Shown: positions 8,498-17,620 of the stretch, piece by piece
Layout: every line of letters starts with the position of its first letter
Position numbering within the stretch: position 1 is the stretch's first letter
NCBI RefSeq assembly: GCF_904848625.1
Contig: NZ_CAJHCP010000003.1
Location: forward strand, 1 to 64,000
Direction of reading: 5' to 3'
Length of the DNA: 64,000 nucleotides
From: Paraburkholderia metrosideri
GTDB taxonomy: Bacteria > Pseudomonadota > Gammaproteobacteria > Burkholderiales > Burkholderiaceae
Notes under the pieces: generated by a model
Seen by the model: the letters and a program-made list of their open reading frames with translations, nothing else
Databases searched by the model: none
Told to the model about the DNA's origin: nothing
Translations under genes and position numbers: made by a program

Positions 8498-9670
8498 ATG
8501 AATGCACTGCACGACACGCCCACGAGTCCTTCGTTTCCTTCGCGCCTGCCCAATGTCGGCACGACGATTTTCACCGTGATGAGCGCGCTCGCCGCCGAGA
8601 AAGGCGCGGTGAACCTGGGCCAGGGCTTTCCTGATTTCAATTGCGATCCACGCATTGTCGACGCGGTCTCGAACGCGATGCGCGACGGCCACAACCAATA
8701 CCCGCCGATGGCCGGCGTCGCGCCGCTGCGTCAGGCTATCTCGGACAAGATTGCTAACCTGTATGGCCGCCGCTACGACGCCACGAACGAAATCACCGTG
8801 ACGGCGGGCGCGACACAGGCGTTGCTGACGGCGATTCTGTGCACCGTGCATCCGGGCGATGAAGTGGTCGTGATCGAGCCGACTTACGACAGCTATCTGC
8901 CGTCCATCGAACTGGCTGGCGGCAAGCCGGTGTTCGTCACACTCGACGCGCCCGACTACGCGATTCCATTCGACAAGCTCGCGGCAGCCATCACGCCGAA
9001 AACCCGGCTATTGCTGATCAACACGCCGCACAATCCGACCGGCACGGTCTGGCGCGCGGAAGACATGCGCAAGCTCGAAGAGATCGTGCGCGGCACCAAC
9101 GTGCTGATCCTGTCCGACGAAGTGTACGAGCACATGGTCTACGACGGCGCGCCGCACGAAAGCGTCGCGCGTTATCCGGAACTGGCGCAGCGCAGTTTCG
9201 TGGTGTCGAGCTTCGGCAAGACTTATCACGTGACGGGCTGGAAGGTCGGCTATGTGGCCGCGCCCGCCGCGCTCACCGCCGAATTCCGCAAGGTGCACCA
9301 GTTCAATGTGTTCACTGTCAATACGCCGATGCAGATCGGTCTCGCCGACTACATGAACGACCCTGCGCCGTATCTCGAGCTACCCGCGTTTTATCAGAAG
9401 AAGCGCGACTTCTTCCGCGCGGGTCTCGCCAATTCGCGCTTCAAGTTGCTGCCGTGCACGGGCACGTACTTTCAGTGTGTCGACTATTCGGCCATCAGTG
9501 ATTTGCCAGAAGCCGAGTTTGCTCAATGGCTGACCGGTGAGATCGGCGTCGCAGCAATTCCGGTGTCGGCGTTCTATCACGAAGCACATGAATCGGGCGT
9601 GGTGCGCTTCTGCTTTGCCAAACAGGAAAGCACGCTCGCCACCGCGCTCGAGCGGCTCGCGCGGCTTTAA
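8498..9670 (+). CDS. Methionine aminotransferase (YbdL-type, PLP-dependent class I/II)
   Basis: A 390-residue fold-type I aminotransferase. Hallmarks are Asn179 in TPHNPTG, Asp207 and Tyr210 in LSDEVYEH, and the PLP-binding Lys241 in SSFGKTYHVTGWK. The overall sequence (VNLGQGFPDF, NQYPPMAG) matches the YbdL/methionine aminotransferase branch, which prefers methionine, histidine and phenylalanine and often acts in methionine salvage; the substrate here is inferred. Start ATG at 8498. It is monocistronic between the PIN gene and a convergent GST gene. Confidence 0.88.
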   Translation: MNALHDTPTSPSFPSRLPNVGTTIFTVMSALAAEKGAVNLGQGFPDFNCDPRIVDAVSNAMRDGHNQYPPMAGVAPLRQAISDKIANLYGRRYDATNEITVTAGATQALLTAILCTVHPGDEVVVIEPTYDSYLPSIELAGGKPVFVTLDAPDYAIPFDKLAAAITPKTRLLLINTPHNPTGTVWRAEDMRKLEEIVRGTNVLILSDEVYEHMVYDGAPHESVARYPELAQRSFVVSSFGKTYHVTGWKVGYVAAPAALTAEFRKVHQFNVFTVNTPMQIGLADYMNDPAPYLELPAFYQKKRDFFRAGLANSRFKLLPCTGTYFQCVDYSAISDLPEAEFAQWLTGEIGVAAIPVSAFYHEAHESGVVRFCFAKQESTLATALERLARL

Positions 9671-9730
9671 CAATGCGCGGCGCGATGCTTCGAACGAACC
9701 CACGTTCCTCGCAATCGCGCGCTGCGGTCA

Positions 9731-9749
9731 ACGCGTGCGTTGCACGCGT
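9731..9749. terminator. Hairpin between convergent genes
   Basis: ACGCGTGC (9731-9738) and GCACGCGT (9742-9749) form a perfect 8-base stem with a 3-base loop in the 119-base gap between convergent genes. There is no T run, so it is a weak terminator candidate. Confidence 0.35.
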
Positions 9750-9789
9750 CGACGTGCTTCCCTGCCTGAATCACGGGCATAACATCCCA

Positions 9790-10437
9790 TCAAGCCGGAC
9801 GCGACGCCGCAATGTATGCCTTGCGGTCGTCGGTCACACGTTGCGCCGCCGGCCGCGCGTTGATCTCCTTCACGTAGCTCTTCCAGTCCAGACCTGCGTC
9901 GAGCAGGAAATCGCGGCCGTAGATCGCCTGCGTTGCCATGCCGACCAGCGGCAAGCTCACATAACCGGCCGTATCCGCGACGCTGAAACGCTCGCCGCCC
10001 AGATACGGTCCGAACTTCGCGATCCGTTTGAAGCCCGCAATGTGATGCGCGAGCAGCTTCTCGATACGTCCCTTCGTGGCATCGGTCACGGTGCCGCCGA
10101 AGAACGCTTCCTTGTACAGATTGCGCGCGGTCAGTTCGAGATGCACGTCGACGAACATGATCAGTTCGCGCTCCTTGCACGCTTCCCACGGGTCGACCGA
10201 AAAAATCGCCTTGTCGGGAAACCGCGCGGCCAGATATTCGACGATGCATTGCGACTCGCACAGATCGCCCTCTTCAGTCTGCAGATAAGGCACCTTGCCG
10301 AGCGGCGAATGCTCGAGCACAGCGTCGTCCTGGCTCGGTATCACGAACACTTCTTCGAACGGAATGCCGTGTTCGAGAAGCACGAACTTTACTTTGTTGT
10401 AATAGTTAGAGAGCGCGAAACCGCACAGCTTGATCAT
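9790..10437 (-). CDS. Glutathione S-transferase family protein
   Basis: A 215-residue GST. The thioredoxin-like N-terminal domain (residues 1-80) contains Ser10 in FALSNYYNK as the likely thiol-activating residue, the cis-proline motif KVPYL and ESQCIVEYL. An all-helical domain follows. Start at 10437 is set by AAGGAG in front of ATGATCAAG; the longer frame to 10590 would run through the divergent promoter. It is transcribed divergently from the hydroxyacyl-CoA dehydrogenase gene. The physiological electrophile is unknown. Confidence 0.87.
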   Translation of the reverse strand: MIKLCGFALSNYYNKVKFVLLEHGIPFEEVFVIPSQDDAVLEHSPLGKVPYLQTEEGDLCESQCIVEYLAARFPDKAIFSVDPWEACKERELIMFVDVHLELTARNLYKEAFFGGTVTDATKGRIEKLLAHHIAGFKRIAKFGPYLGGERFSVADTAGYVSLPLVGMATQAIYGRDFLLDAGLDWKSYVKEINARPAAQRVTDDRKAYIAASRPA

Positions 10438-10526
10438 CCGGTGTCTCCTTTTTTCCGGTTGTATGAGACCGCTTACGTGAGTCGCCACAAAGATCGACGC
10501 AGCGGCGTTCGAACAATCATCCAGTA

Positions 10527-10553
10527 AATTGCACGATCGTGCTATTCTAAAAT
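10527..10553 (+). promoter_or_regulatory. Palindromic operator candidate plus -10 box of the plus-strand acyl-CoA operon
   Basis: AATTGCACGA (10527-10536) is followed directly by TCGTGCTATT (10537-10546), an inverted repeat matching at 9 of 10 positions with a perfect 12-base centre. A -10-like TAAAAT lies at 10548-10553; no good -35 was seen. The palindrome is placed to block RNA polymerase and its core ACGATCGT resembles that in front of the opposing operon at 20969-20996. Confidence 0.5.
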
Positions 10554-10575
10554 AACCATGGAGTCGAGCATCACA

Positions 10576-12135
10576 ATGACCTCTCGCCATTTCAGCATCG
10601 AGACTATCGGCATTGTCGGAACCGGAGCAATGGGTCGCGGCATTGCCCAGATTGCCGCGCTTGCGGGTCTGAAGGTTCGTCTGTACGACACCAACCCCAG
10701 CGCGATCGGCGCGGCGCGCGACTATCTCGCCGAGACTTTCGCCAGATTGACGGCAAAAGGCAAGCTCGATCAGGCGCGTTCACTCGCAGCGTTGGCGAAT
10801 GTCAGCGGCGCGCACGCAATCAGCGAACTGGTCGATTGCGATCTGGTGATCGAGGCGATCGTCGAAAAGCTAGACGTGAAGCAGGCGCTCTTTCGCGAAC
10901 TCGAAACCGTGGTGAGCGGCCGTTGCGTGCTGGCGTCGAACACGTCGTCGCTGTCAATTACTGCGATTGCCGCCGCTTGCAGCGACCCGTCGCGCGTGGT
11001 CGGCTATCACTTCTTCAACCCCGTTCCGTTGATGAAAGTCGTCGAGGTGATCGACGGCTTGCGCAGCGATCCCGCGGTGGGCGACGCGCTGATGGACCTC
11101 GCGCGCCGTATGGGACACACACCGGTACGCGCGAAAGACATGCCGGGCTTCATCGTCAATCACGCGGGTCGTGGGATGAATACCGAAGGCTTGCGCGTGG
11201 CCGGCGAAGGTGTCGCGAGTTTCGCCGATATCGACCGGATCATGCGCGAGCAGGCGGGCTTTCGCCTGGGGCCGTTCGAGTTGCTCGATCTGACCGCGCT
11301 GGACGTCTCGCATCCGGTGATGGAGTCGATCTACCACCAGTTCTATGAAGAGCCGCGTTTCACGCCGTCGCCGATTACCGGCACGCGGCTCGCGGGCGGA
11401 TTGATTGGCCGCAAAACGGGCGAAGGTTTCTACCGCTACGTGGATGGCAAGCAGCAGGTGCCTGCCGAAGCGCCTGCGCCCACGGAACTGCCGAAAAGCG
11501 TGTGGGTCAGCAAGCGCTATCCGCAGGCGCACGAAGCGGTCGTCAAACTGATCGGCGAGACAAGCGGCGTGACGCTCGACGACGGCGCCGTCCCCGCAGC
11601 GGACTCGCTGATCGTCGTCACCCCGTTCGGTCACGATGCGACCACCGCCGCCGTCGACGAAGCGCTCGATGCAACCCGCGTCGTCGCGATCGACGCCCTC
11701 TTCCCGCTCGTCGGCGCACAACGCCACACGCTGATGACCACGCCCGCTACCCGCCGCGTCGCGCGTGACGCAGCGCATGCGCTATTCGCGTCTGGCGGCG
11801 TGCCCGTCACCGTGATCCGCGACTCGACCGGCTTCGTCGCGCAACGCGTGGTGGCGACCATCGTCAACATCGGCTGCGACATCGCGCAGAAACAGATCGC
11901 CACGCCGGACGACATCGACCTCGCCGTCACGCTCGGCCTCGGCTATCCACGCGGCCCGCTTGCGCTTGGCGACGCGCTCGGCGCAACCACCATTCTCACG
12001 ATCCTGCGCAATATGTTCAGCGTGCTCGGCGATCCACGCTACCGCCCGTCGCCATGGCTCGCGCGGCGAGCGCAACTTGGCCTGTCGCTGACCCAACGCG
12101 ACGCCGCCGACATCCAACCGGAGACGCAACCATGA
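10576..12135 (+). CDS. 3-hydroxyacyl-CoA dehydrogenase (PaaH-like, 519 aa)
   Basis: NAD-dependent oxidation of 3-hydroxyacyl-CoA to 3-ketoacyl-CoA in beta-oxidation-type pathways. The Rossmann motif is GIVGTGAMGRGIA near the N-terminus, followed by NTSSLSITAIA, the catalytic histidine in VVGYHFFNPVPLMKVVEV, and a C-terminal 3HCDH domain. A second, shorter 3HCDH-like domain occupies about residues 390-510, giving the same length class as PaaH. The usual GFIVNR is GFIVNHAGR here. I start at ATG 10576, with GGAG at 10560-10563; an ATG at 10558 is in frame but has no ribosome site. The stop overlaps the next start (ATGA), indicating translational coupling with the hydratase. Confidence 0.85.
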   Translation: MTSRHFSIETIGIVGTGAMGRGIAQIAALAGLKVRLYDTNPSAIGAARDYLAETFARLTAKGKLDQARSLAALANVSGAHAISELVDCDLVIEAIVEKLDVKQALFRELETVVSGRCVLASNTSSLSITAIAAACSDPSRVVGYHFFNPVPLMKVVEVIDGLRSDPAVGDALMDLARRMGHTPVRAKDMPGFIVNHAGRGMNTEGLRVAGEGVASFADIDRIMREQAGFRLGPFELLDLTALDVSHPVMESIYHQFYEEPRFTPSPITGTRLAGGLIGRKTGEGFYRYVDGKQQVPAEAPAPTELPKSVWVSKRYPQAHEAVVKLIGETSGVTLDDGAVPAADSLIVVTPFGHDATTAAVDEALDATRVVAIDALFPLVGAQRHTLMTTPATRRVARDAAHALFASGGVPVTVIRDSTGFVAQRVVATIVNIGCDIAQKQIATPDDIDLAVTLGLGYPRGPLALGDALGATTILTILRNMFSVLGDPRYRPSPWLARRAQLGLSLTQRDAADIQPETQP

Positions 12136-12920
12136 GCGCCGAACTGCTGACCTCGCGCCCGACCGAAAGCGAATCGACGCTGGTCCTCACACTGTCGAAC
12201 CCCGGTGCACGCAACGCGCTGCATCCGGACATGTATGCAGCCGGAATTGAAGCGCTCGATTCGGTCGAGCGCGATCCGTCGATCCGCGCTGTCGTGATTA
12301 CCGGCGCCGACAACTTCTTCTGCGCGGGCGGCAATCTGAACCGTCTGCTTGAGAACCGTGCCAAAGATCCGTCGGTGCAGGCCGAGAGCATCGACATGCT
12401 CGGTCAGTGGATTTCAGCTTTGCGCCTATCGTCGAAGCCGATCATCGCCGCGGTCGACGGCGCCGCTGCCGGCGCAGGCTTTTCGCTCGCGCTCGCCTGC
12501 GACCTGATCGTCGCCGGCGACGACGCCAAATTCGTGATGTCGTATGCACGCGTGGGCCTGACGCCCGACGGTGGCGGCTCGTGGTTCCTCGCGCAGGCGC
12601 TGCCGCGCCAACTGGCCACCGAAGTGCTAATCGAAGGCAAGCCGATCAGTGCCGCGCGTCTCTACGAACTCGGCGTGGTCAACAAACTGGCCAAGCCTGG
12701 CCACGCGCGCGACACCGCCGTCGCGTGGGCCGACGAACTCGGCAAGATTTCGCCCAATTCGGTTGCACGCATCAAAGGCCTGATCGGCGCCGCCGGCGCA
12801 CAACCGCTCGCGGAGCATCTGGTGGCGGAGCGCGATAGCTTCGTCGCGTCGCTGCATCATCGCGACGGGCTCGAAGGCATTTCCGCGTTCCTCGAAAAAC
12901 GCGCGCCGGTCTACAAGTGA
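12132..12920 (+). CDS. Enoyl-CoA hydratase/isomerase family protein
   Basis: A 262-residue crotonase-fold protein expected to hydrate or isomerise enoyl-CoA esters. The oxyanion-hole segments are visible in NFFCAGGNLN and AVDGAAAGAGFSLALACD, and the family's glycine-rich GLTPDGGGSWFL follows. In that motif one position normally carrying a catalytic glutamate is Asp (TPDGGG), as in several isomerase-like members, so the exact reaction is uncertain. The start ATG at 12132 overlaps the stop of the dehydrogenase gene. Second gene of the plus-strand acyl-CoA operon. Confidence 0.83.
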   Translation: MSAELLTSRPTESESTLVLTLSNPGARNALHPDMYAAGIEALDSVERDPSIRAVVITGADNFFCAGGNLNRLLENRAKDPSVQAESIDMLGQWISALRLSSKPIIAAVDGAAAGAGFSLALACDLIVAGDDAKFVMSYARVGLTPDGGGSWFLAQALPRQLATEVLIEGKPISAARLYELGVVNKLAKPGHARDTAVAWADELGKISPNSVARIKGLIGAAGAQPLAEHLVAERDSFVASLHHRDGLEGISAFLEKRAPVYK

Positions 12921-12955
12921 ACCTTCAGCGATACAGGAGCGAGACAAAAGAAGCC

Positions 12956-13672
12956 ATGCCTGACTATCAACTGCCCAAACGTCGCCGCATCTTTCTGATG
13001 CGTCACGGCGACGTCACTTACTTCGACGACACCGGCCGCGCGATCGATCCTGAAACCGTGCCGCTGAACGCCAACGGCCGCGAACAGGCAAGCGCGGCAG
13101 GCCGTGTGTTTGCCGAACAGCAGGTTCGCTTCGATCGGGTGATTGTCAGCGGACTGCCGCGTACCGTCGAAACCGCCACGCGCGTGCTGGCCGAAACGGG
13201 CCAGCAGATCGAACTCGAAATCGAACCCGCGTGGCAGGAGATACGCGGCGGCAGGTTAGCCAATATTCCAGCGCAAGATATCGAAGCGGCCTTTCTCGGC
13301 GTGTTCGACGGCATCGTGCCGGAAAGCACGCGTTTTCTCGACGGCGAAACCATCGGCGCGTTGTTTGATCGCGTGCTGCCGCCCTTGGCGGCATTGCGCG
13401 AGGACACCTCGTGGGACACGGTGCTGCTGGTGCTGCATGGCGGCGTGAATCGCGCGATTCTCTCGCACGCACTGACCGCCGGCGGCCGCACGTTCTTCGG
13501 TCATCTGTCGCAGGCAACGGGCTGTATCAACGCGCTCGACGTAGGCGAGAAGCCACGTGACTGGGTGCTGCGCACGCTCAACTATTCCCCGCCGTCGCCG
13601 CTGCATCGCGACGTTCGCAACACCACGATGGAAATGCTCTACGCACAATTCATTCAATACAAGCGTAGCTGA
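12956..13672 (+). CDS. Histidine phosphatase family protein (phosphoglycerate-mutase-like)
   Basis: A 238-residue histidine phosphatase. The RHG motif gives phospho-acceptor His17 (LMRHGD), with Arg16, Arg69 (GLPRTVET), Glu95 (WQEIRGG) and the second catalytic His161 (LVLHGGVNRA) all in place, so the enzyme should be active. The substrate is unknown. Its place between an enoyl-CoA hydratase and an APH-type kinase suggests a phosphorylated CoA ester or a repair role. I start at ATG 12956; a GTG at 12917 overlapping the previous stop is an alternative that adds 13 residues. Confidence 0.8.
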   Translation: MPDYQLPKRRRIFLMRHGDVTYFDDTGRAIDPETVPLNANGREQASAAGRVFAEQQVRFDRVIVSGLPRTVETATRVLAETGQQIELEIEPAWQEIRGGRLANIPAQDIEAAFLGVFDGIVPESTRFLDGETIGALFDRVLPPLAALREDTSWDTVLLVLHGGVNRAILSHALTAGGRTFFGHLSQATGCINALDVGEKPRDWVLRTLNYSPPSPLHRDVRNTTMEMLYAQFIQYKRS

Positions 13673-13692
13673 ACCCGAACTGGAGGAGACAT

Positions 13693-14799
13693 ATGGCGCA
13701 AGCCACACAGACCGGCGAACCAGAACACAAACCGGATTACTCGGCTTTCGAAGGCACGCGGCCGGTCAACGAACGTCAGCGTTTCGATACTGAAGCGCTT
13801 GCCGCCTGGTTGAGCCGGCATGTCGAAGGATTTTCCGGCCCCCTTACGCTGGAACAATTTGCGGGCGGTCAATCCAACCCGACTTTCAAGCTGGTAACGC
13901 CGTCGCGCTCGTACGTGATGCGCGCGAAGCCTGGGCCGGCGGCGAAGCTGCTGCCCTCCGCCCATGCTGTCGAACGTGAATATCGCGTCATGCATGCATT
14001 GGCCGACACCGACGTACCGGTCGCGCAAATGCTCGCGTTGTGCGAGGACGAAAGCGTGATTGGCCGCGCGTTCTATGTGATGGAGTTTGTCGAAGGCCGC
14101 GTGCTGTGGGATCAGTCGCTGCCCGGCATGACGCCCGCCGAACGCACGGCGATCTACGACGAAATGAATCGGGTGATCGCGGCTTTGCATAGCGTTGACG
14201 TAGAAGCGGCCGGCCTCGCCGACTACGGCAAACCCGGCAATTACTTTACGCGGCAAATCGGCCGGTGGAGCAAACAGTACATTGCGTCCGAAACCGAACC
14301 CATCGACGCAATGCAGCGGCTGATTGAATGGCTGCCGCAGCATATGCCCGCCGAAACCGGTCAGCGCGCGTCGGTCGTGCATGGCGATTACCGGCTCGAC
14401 AATCTGATCTTCCATCCTCACGAGCCGCGAGTTTTGGCGGTGCTCGACTGGGAGCTGTCCACGCTTGGCGATCCGCTCGCCGACTTTGCGTACCACTGCA
14501 TGGCGTGGCACGTCGATCCGGCGAAATTCCGCGGCATTGCGGGCCTGGACTGGGCAGCCCTTGGCATTCCCGACGAAGCCCAGTACGTCGAGCGCTATTG
14601 CAAGCGCACCGGCTTCGAGATTCATGGCGACTGGAATTTCTACCTGGCTTACAACATGTTCCGCATCGCCGCGATTCTGCAGGGGATCATGAAGCGCGTC
14701 GTGGACGGCACCGCGGCCAGCGCGCAAGCGCTCGACGCCGGTCGTCGCGCGAAACCCATGGCCGAGCTTGCGTGGCATTACGCGCAGAAGGTGCGCTAA
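13693..14799 (+). CDS. APH-type phosphotransferase, LvaA/ACAD11-kinase-like
   Basis: A 368-residue aminoglycoside-phosphotransferase-fold kinase. The Brenner-type catalytic loop HGDYRLDN (230-237, Asp232) and metal-binding LDWE (251-254, Asp252) are intact, and the N-terminal lobe carries GGQSNPTF. The closest known relatives by motif are the N-terminal kinase domain of ACAD10/ACAD11 and Pseudomonas LvaA, which phosphorylate the 4-hydroxyl of 4-hydroxyacyl-CoA. The downstream gene encodes the matching ACAD11-type dehydrogenase, so the pair corresponds to a split ACAD11. Not an antibiotic-resistance gene by context. The start ATG at 13693 has GGAGGAGA upstream. Confidence 0.82.
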   Translation: MAQATQTGEPEHKPDYSAFEGTRPVNERQRFDTEALAAWLSRHVEGFSGPLTLEQFAGGQSNPTFKLVTPSRSYVMRAKPGPAAKLLPSAHAVEREYRVMHALADTDVPVAQMLALCEDESVIGRAFYVMEFVEGRVLWDQSLPGMTPAERTAIYDEMNRVIAALHSVDVEAAGLADYGKPGNYFTRQIGRWSKQYIASETEPIDAMQRLIEWLPQHMPAETGQRASVVHGDYRLDNLIFHPHEPRVLAVLDWELSTLGDPLADFAYHCMAWHVDPAKFRGIAGLDWAALGIPDEAQYVERYCKRTGFEIHGDWNFYLAYNMFRIAAILQGIMKRVVDGTAASAQALDAGRRAKPMAELAWHYAQKVR

Positions 14800-14881
14800 G
14801 CGCCTGGCTCAACCGAACACGCGTGTCGAATCGTGCGCGCAGAAAGATCCTCATCCGCTATCCGTTATCGCGAGGTCATAC

Positions 14882-16141
14882 ATGAATTTCGATTACACCC
14901 CGAAGGTTCAGGCATTGCGCGAAAAGCTGCTCGCCTTCTTCGACGAGCACATTTATCCGAACGAACACGAGTTTTACGCGGAGATTGCGCGTAATCGCCA
15001 GAACGGCAACGCATGGCTGCCGACCGAGCTGATCGAGCAACTCAAACACAAAGCGCGCGACGCCGGCTTGTGGAATCTATTCCTGCCCGAGTCCGAGCGT
15101 GGCGCCGGTCTGACGAACCTCGAATACGCGCCGCTGTGCGAGATCATGGGCCGCGTGCCATGGGCGCCGGAAGTGTTCAACTGTAGCGCGCCCGACACCG
15201 GCAACATGGAAACGATCGAGCGCTACGGCAGCGAGGACAACAAACGCGAGTGGCTCGAACCGCTGCTGAAAGGCCAGATCCGCTCGGCATTTCTGATGAC
15301 GGAGCCTGAAGTGGCGTCGTCGGATGCGACCAATATCCAGACCAGCATCGTGCGTGACGGCGATTACTACGTGATCAATGGCCGCAAGTGGTGGTCGTCG
15401 GGTGCGGGCGATCCGCGCTGCAAGGTCTACATCGTGATGGGCAAGACCGATCCCGACGCGCCGCGCCACCAGCAGCAGTCGATGATCCTGGTTCCCGCCG
15501 ACGCCACCGGCATTACCGTACTTCGTCCGCTCACGGTGTTCGGTTACGACGACGCGCCGCACGGTCATATGGAAATCACGCTCGACAACGTGCGCGTACC
15601 TGCCACCAACATGCTGCTCGGCGAAGGCCGCGGCTTCGAGATCGCGCAAGGCCGCCTCGGACCCGGACGCATTCACCACTGCATGCGTTTGATCGGCCTC
15701 GCCGAACGCGCCATCGAGTTGATGGCGAAACGCTCGTTGCAACGCGTGGCGTTCGGCAAACCGGTCGCAGCGCAAGGCGTCACGCTGGAGCGGCTCGCCG
15801 AAGCGCGCTGCATGATCGAACAGGCGCGTCTGCTCACGCTGAAAACTGCGTACATGATGGATACCGTCGGCAATAAGGGCGCACGCGGCGAGATCGCGAT
15901 GATCAAGGTGATCGCACCGAATATGGCGTGTCAGGTAATCGACTGGGCGATCCAGGCGCATGGCGGCGGCGGCGTCAGCGACGATTTCCCGCTGGCTTAT
16001 GCGTATGCATCGGCGAGAACGCTGCGTTTTGCCGACGGGCCCGACGAAGTGCATCGCAATGCAATCGCCAAGCTCGAACTCGCGCGCCATATGGATGCGG
16101 GCGCGGCGGCTCAGGTGGAGATGCCCGTTACACGGAGTTGA
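14882..16141 (+). CDS. Acyl-CoA dehydrogenase, ACAD11/LvaC type
   Basis: A 419-residue FAD-dependent acyl-CoA dehydrogenase-fold protein. Segments [11 protein letters not shown] (100-110), [27 protein letters not shown] (169-178) and [13 protein letters not shown] (257-269) are characteristic of the ACAD10/11 branch. The usual catalytic Glu of the C-terminal YEG motif is replaced by Asp385 in FADGPDEVH, also a feature of that branch. In Pseudomonas, LvaC works on the product of LvaA, converting a 4-phosphoacyl-CoA to an enoyl-CoA; I infer the same here. Start at ATG 14882 with GAGG upstream; the longer frame overlaps the kinase gene and adds 38 unlikely residues. Confidence 0.87.
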   Translation: MNFDYTPKVQALREKLLAFFDEHIYPNEHEFYAEIARNRQNGNAWLPTELIEQLKHKARDAGLWNLFLPESERGAGLTNLEYAPLCEIMGRVPWAPEVFNCSAPDTGNMETIERYGSEDNKREWLEPLLKGQIRSAFLMTEPEVASSDATNIQTSIVRDGDYYVINGRKWWSSGAGDPRCKVYIVMGKTDPDAPRHQQQSMILVPADATGITVLRPLTVFGYDDAPHGHMEITLDNVRVPATNMLLGEGRGFEIAQGRLGPGRIHHCMRLIGLAERAIELMAKRSLQRVAFGKPVAAQGVTLERLAEARCMIEQARLLTLKTAYMMDTVGNKGARGEIAMIKVIAPNMACQVIDWAIQAHGGGGVSDDFPLAYAYASARTLRFADGPDEVHRNAIAKLELARHMDAGAAAQVEMPVTRS

Positions 16142-16256
16142 GTTCGATACGGACCAGGCTGTGACAGGGTGGGTGCTTCAGCGTTTTTTGAATTTTGAAC
16201 GCACCCGCGTCACCGCCAGCAGCATCGCGCGATCTATGCTCTAATTTTTGTCAGCT

Positions 16257-16281
16257 GCGGCGCCCTTTGGGGCGCCGCTTT
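16257..16281 (+). terminator. GC-rich hairpin before the GST gene (terminator or attenuator)
   Basis: GCGGCGCCC (16257-16265) and GGGCGCCGC (16270-16278) form a perfect 9-base stem with loop TTTG and then TTTC. It lies 115 bases after the dehydrogenase stop and 16 bases before the GST start, so it probably ends or attenuates the operon message ahead of the GST. Confidence 0.6.
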
Positions 16282-16297
16282 CACGACATGAGGAGAC

Positions 16298-17002
16298 ATG
16301 ATGATCGACGTCTATAGCTGGGCAACCCCGAATGGCCACAAGATTCACATCATGCTCGAGGAAACCGGCCTCGCGTACAGGGCGCATGCTGTGAACATCG
16401 GTGCCGGCGACCAGTTCAAACCCGAATTCCTCGCTATCAGTCCAAACAACAAGATTCCGGCGATCGTCGATTCCGAAGGGCCCAAAGGACCGAACGGGGA
16501 GCCGTTCGCGCTGTTCGAATCAGGCGCGATCCTGATTTATCTCGCCGAGAAAACTGGCAAGTTTCTGCCTGCTGATCCGGCCGCGCGTTATAGCGTACTG
16601 CAATGGCTGATGTTCCAGATGGGCGGACTCGGTCCGATGCTTGGGCAAACGCATCACTTTCGCGTTTATGCGCCGGAGCCGATCGAATATGCGATCAACC
16701 GCTACACGAACGAGACACGGCGTTTGTACGGCGTGATGGACACCCAGTTGGGCAAGACGCAATACCTCGCGGGTAACGACTATACGATCGCGGACATCGC
16801 CGCTTTTCCGTGGACACGTTCGTGGCAAAACCAGGGTGTCGAGCTGGACGCGTTGCCGAATGTGAAGCGCTGGCAGCAAGAGATCGCTGCGCGGCCGGCG
16901 GTGGTGCGAGGTGTCGAAGTGCTGGCGTCGGAGCGCAAACCGCTAATGGACGATAAAGCGAAGGAGATGCTGTTCGGCGCGACGCAGTACGCGAAGCGTT
17001 AG
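16298..17002 (+). CDS. Nu-class/YfcG-like glutathione S-transferase
   Basis: A 234-residue GST of the YfcG/Ure2p-like group. The N-terminal thioredoxin fold has Thr and Asn in SWATPNGHKIHI, typical of Nu-class enzymes that use glutathione as a disulphide and act as disulphide-bond oxidoreductases. NNKIPAIVD supplies the cis-proline and FESGAILIYL the glutathione-binding Glu-Ser. Start at ATG 16298, with a second ATG directly after; GGAGA lies upstream. Last gene before the convergence point, separated from the operon by a hairpin, so it may be independently expressed. Confidence 0.87.
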   Translation: MMIDVYSWATPNGHKIHIMLEETGLAYRAHAVNIGAGDQFKPEFLAISPNNKIPAIVDSEGPKGPNGEPFALFESGAILIYLAEKTGKFLPADPAARYSVLQWLMFQMGGLGPMLGQTHHFRVYAPEPIEYAINRYTNETRRLYGVMDTQLGKTQYLAGNDYTIADIAAFPWTRSWQNQGVELDALPNVKRWQQEIAARPAVVRGVEVLASERKPLMDDKAKEMLFGATQYAKR

Positions 17003-17064
17003 TTTTCGCGGCGGCTGCAATGGCTATGGCAGTCGTGTTGAAGTGATGCGCGTCATTGCAGCAA

Positions 17065-17097
17065 TAAAAAAGCGCGAACGGCGTTCGCGCTTTTTTT
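17065..17097. terminator. Bidirectional terminator at the meeting point of the two acyl-CoA operons
   Basis: GCGCGAAC (17072-17079) and GTTCGCGC (17083-17090) form a perfect stem with a 3-base loop, flanked by an A run on the left and seven Ts (17091-17097) on the right. Confidence 0.9.
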
Positions 17098-17143
17098 GCA
17101 ACATGGCGACATGGGATGCACGCGTTAAAGCATTGCTCGCGCG

Positions 17144-17620
17144 CTAGAAGTAATGCCGCGTGATGAACTCCGCGACACACACCGGCCGCTCACTGCCCTG
17201 CCGTTCCAGCGTCACGTTCCACACGGCTTGAACACCCTTGTTCTCGACCTCGGTGACAGACTCCACCGCGAATTTAGCGCGCAATTGCGAACCGACCAGC
17301 ACCGGCGATGTGAACCGCACGCGGTTCAGTCCGTAGTTGACGCCCATGCGCTGTTTGATCGTCACCGTCTTGCCCAGCAGAGCCGGGATCAACGATAGCG
17401 TCAGGAAGCCATGCGCAACCGGACCGCCAAATGGCGATTCGCGGCGGGCCCGCTCCGGGTCGACGTGAATCCACTGATGATCGCCGGTGGCTTCAGCGAA
17501 CAGGTCGACGCGGGCCTGGTCGACCGTCAGCCAGTCGCTGACCAGCGGCTCGCCACCGACCCGTGCGCGTAGCGCGTCTGCACTGCCAAACGTCGCGGCC
17601 GACGCCGCCCCCACCGTCAT
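17144..17620 (-). CDS. MaoC family dehydratase/hydratase (second of pair)
   Basis: A 158-residue single hot-dog MaoC-type (R)-hydratase. The catalytic Asp/His pattern is visible in FAEATGDHQWIHVDPERA, followed by GPVAHGFLTLSLIP. It hydrates enoyl-CoA esters. The start codon ATG at 17620 overlaps the previous gene's stop by one base (TGATG), so translation is coupled and the two MaoC proteins are probably made in equal amounts as a heteromer. The longer frame start at 17707 lies inside the upstream gene. Confidence 0.85.
   Translation of the reverse strand: MTVGAASAATFGSADALRARVGGEPLVSDWLTVDQARVDLFAEATGDHQWIHVDPERARRESPFGGPVAHGFLTLSLIPALLGKTVTIKQRMGVNYGLNRVRFTSPVLVGSQLRAKFAVESVTEVENKGVQAVWNVTLERQGSERPVCVAEFITRHYF

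Noticed and set aside
13693..14799. Aminoglycoside resistance kinase
   Set aside because: The APH fold is shared, but motifs and the ACAD11-type neighbour point to acyl-CoA metabolism.
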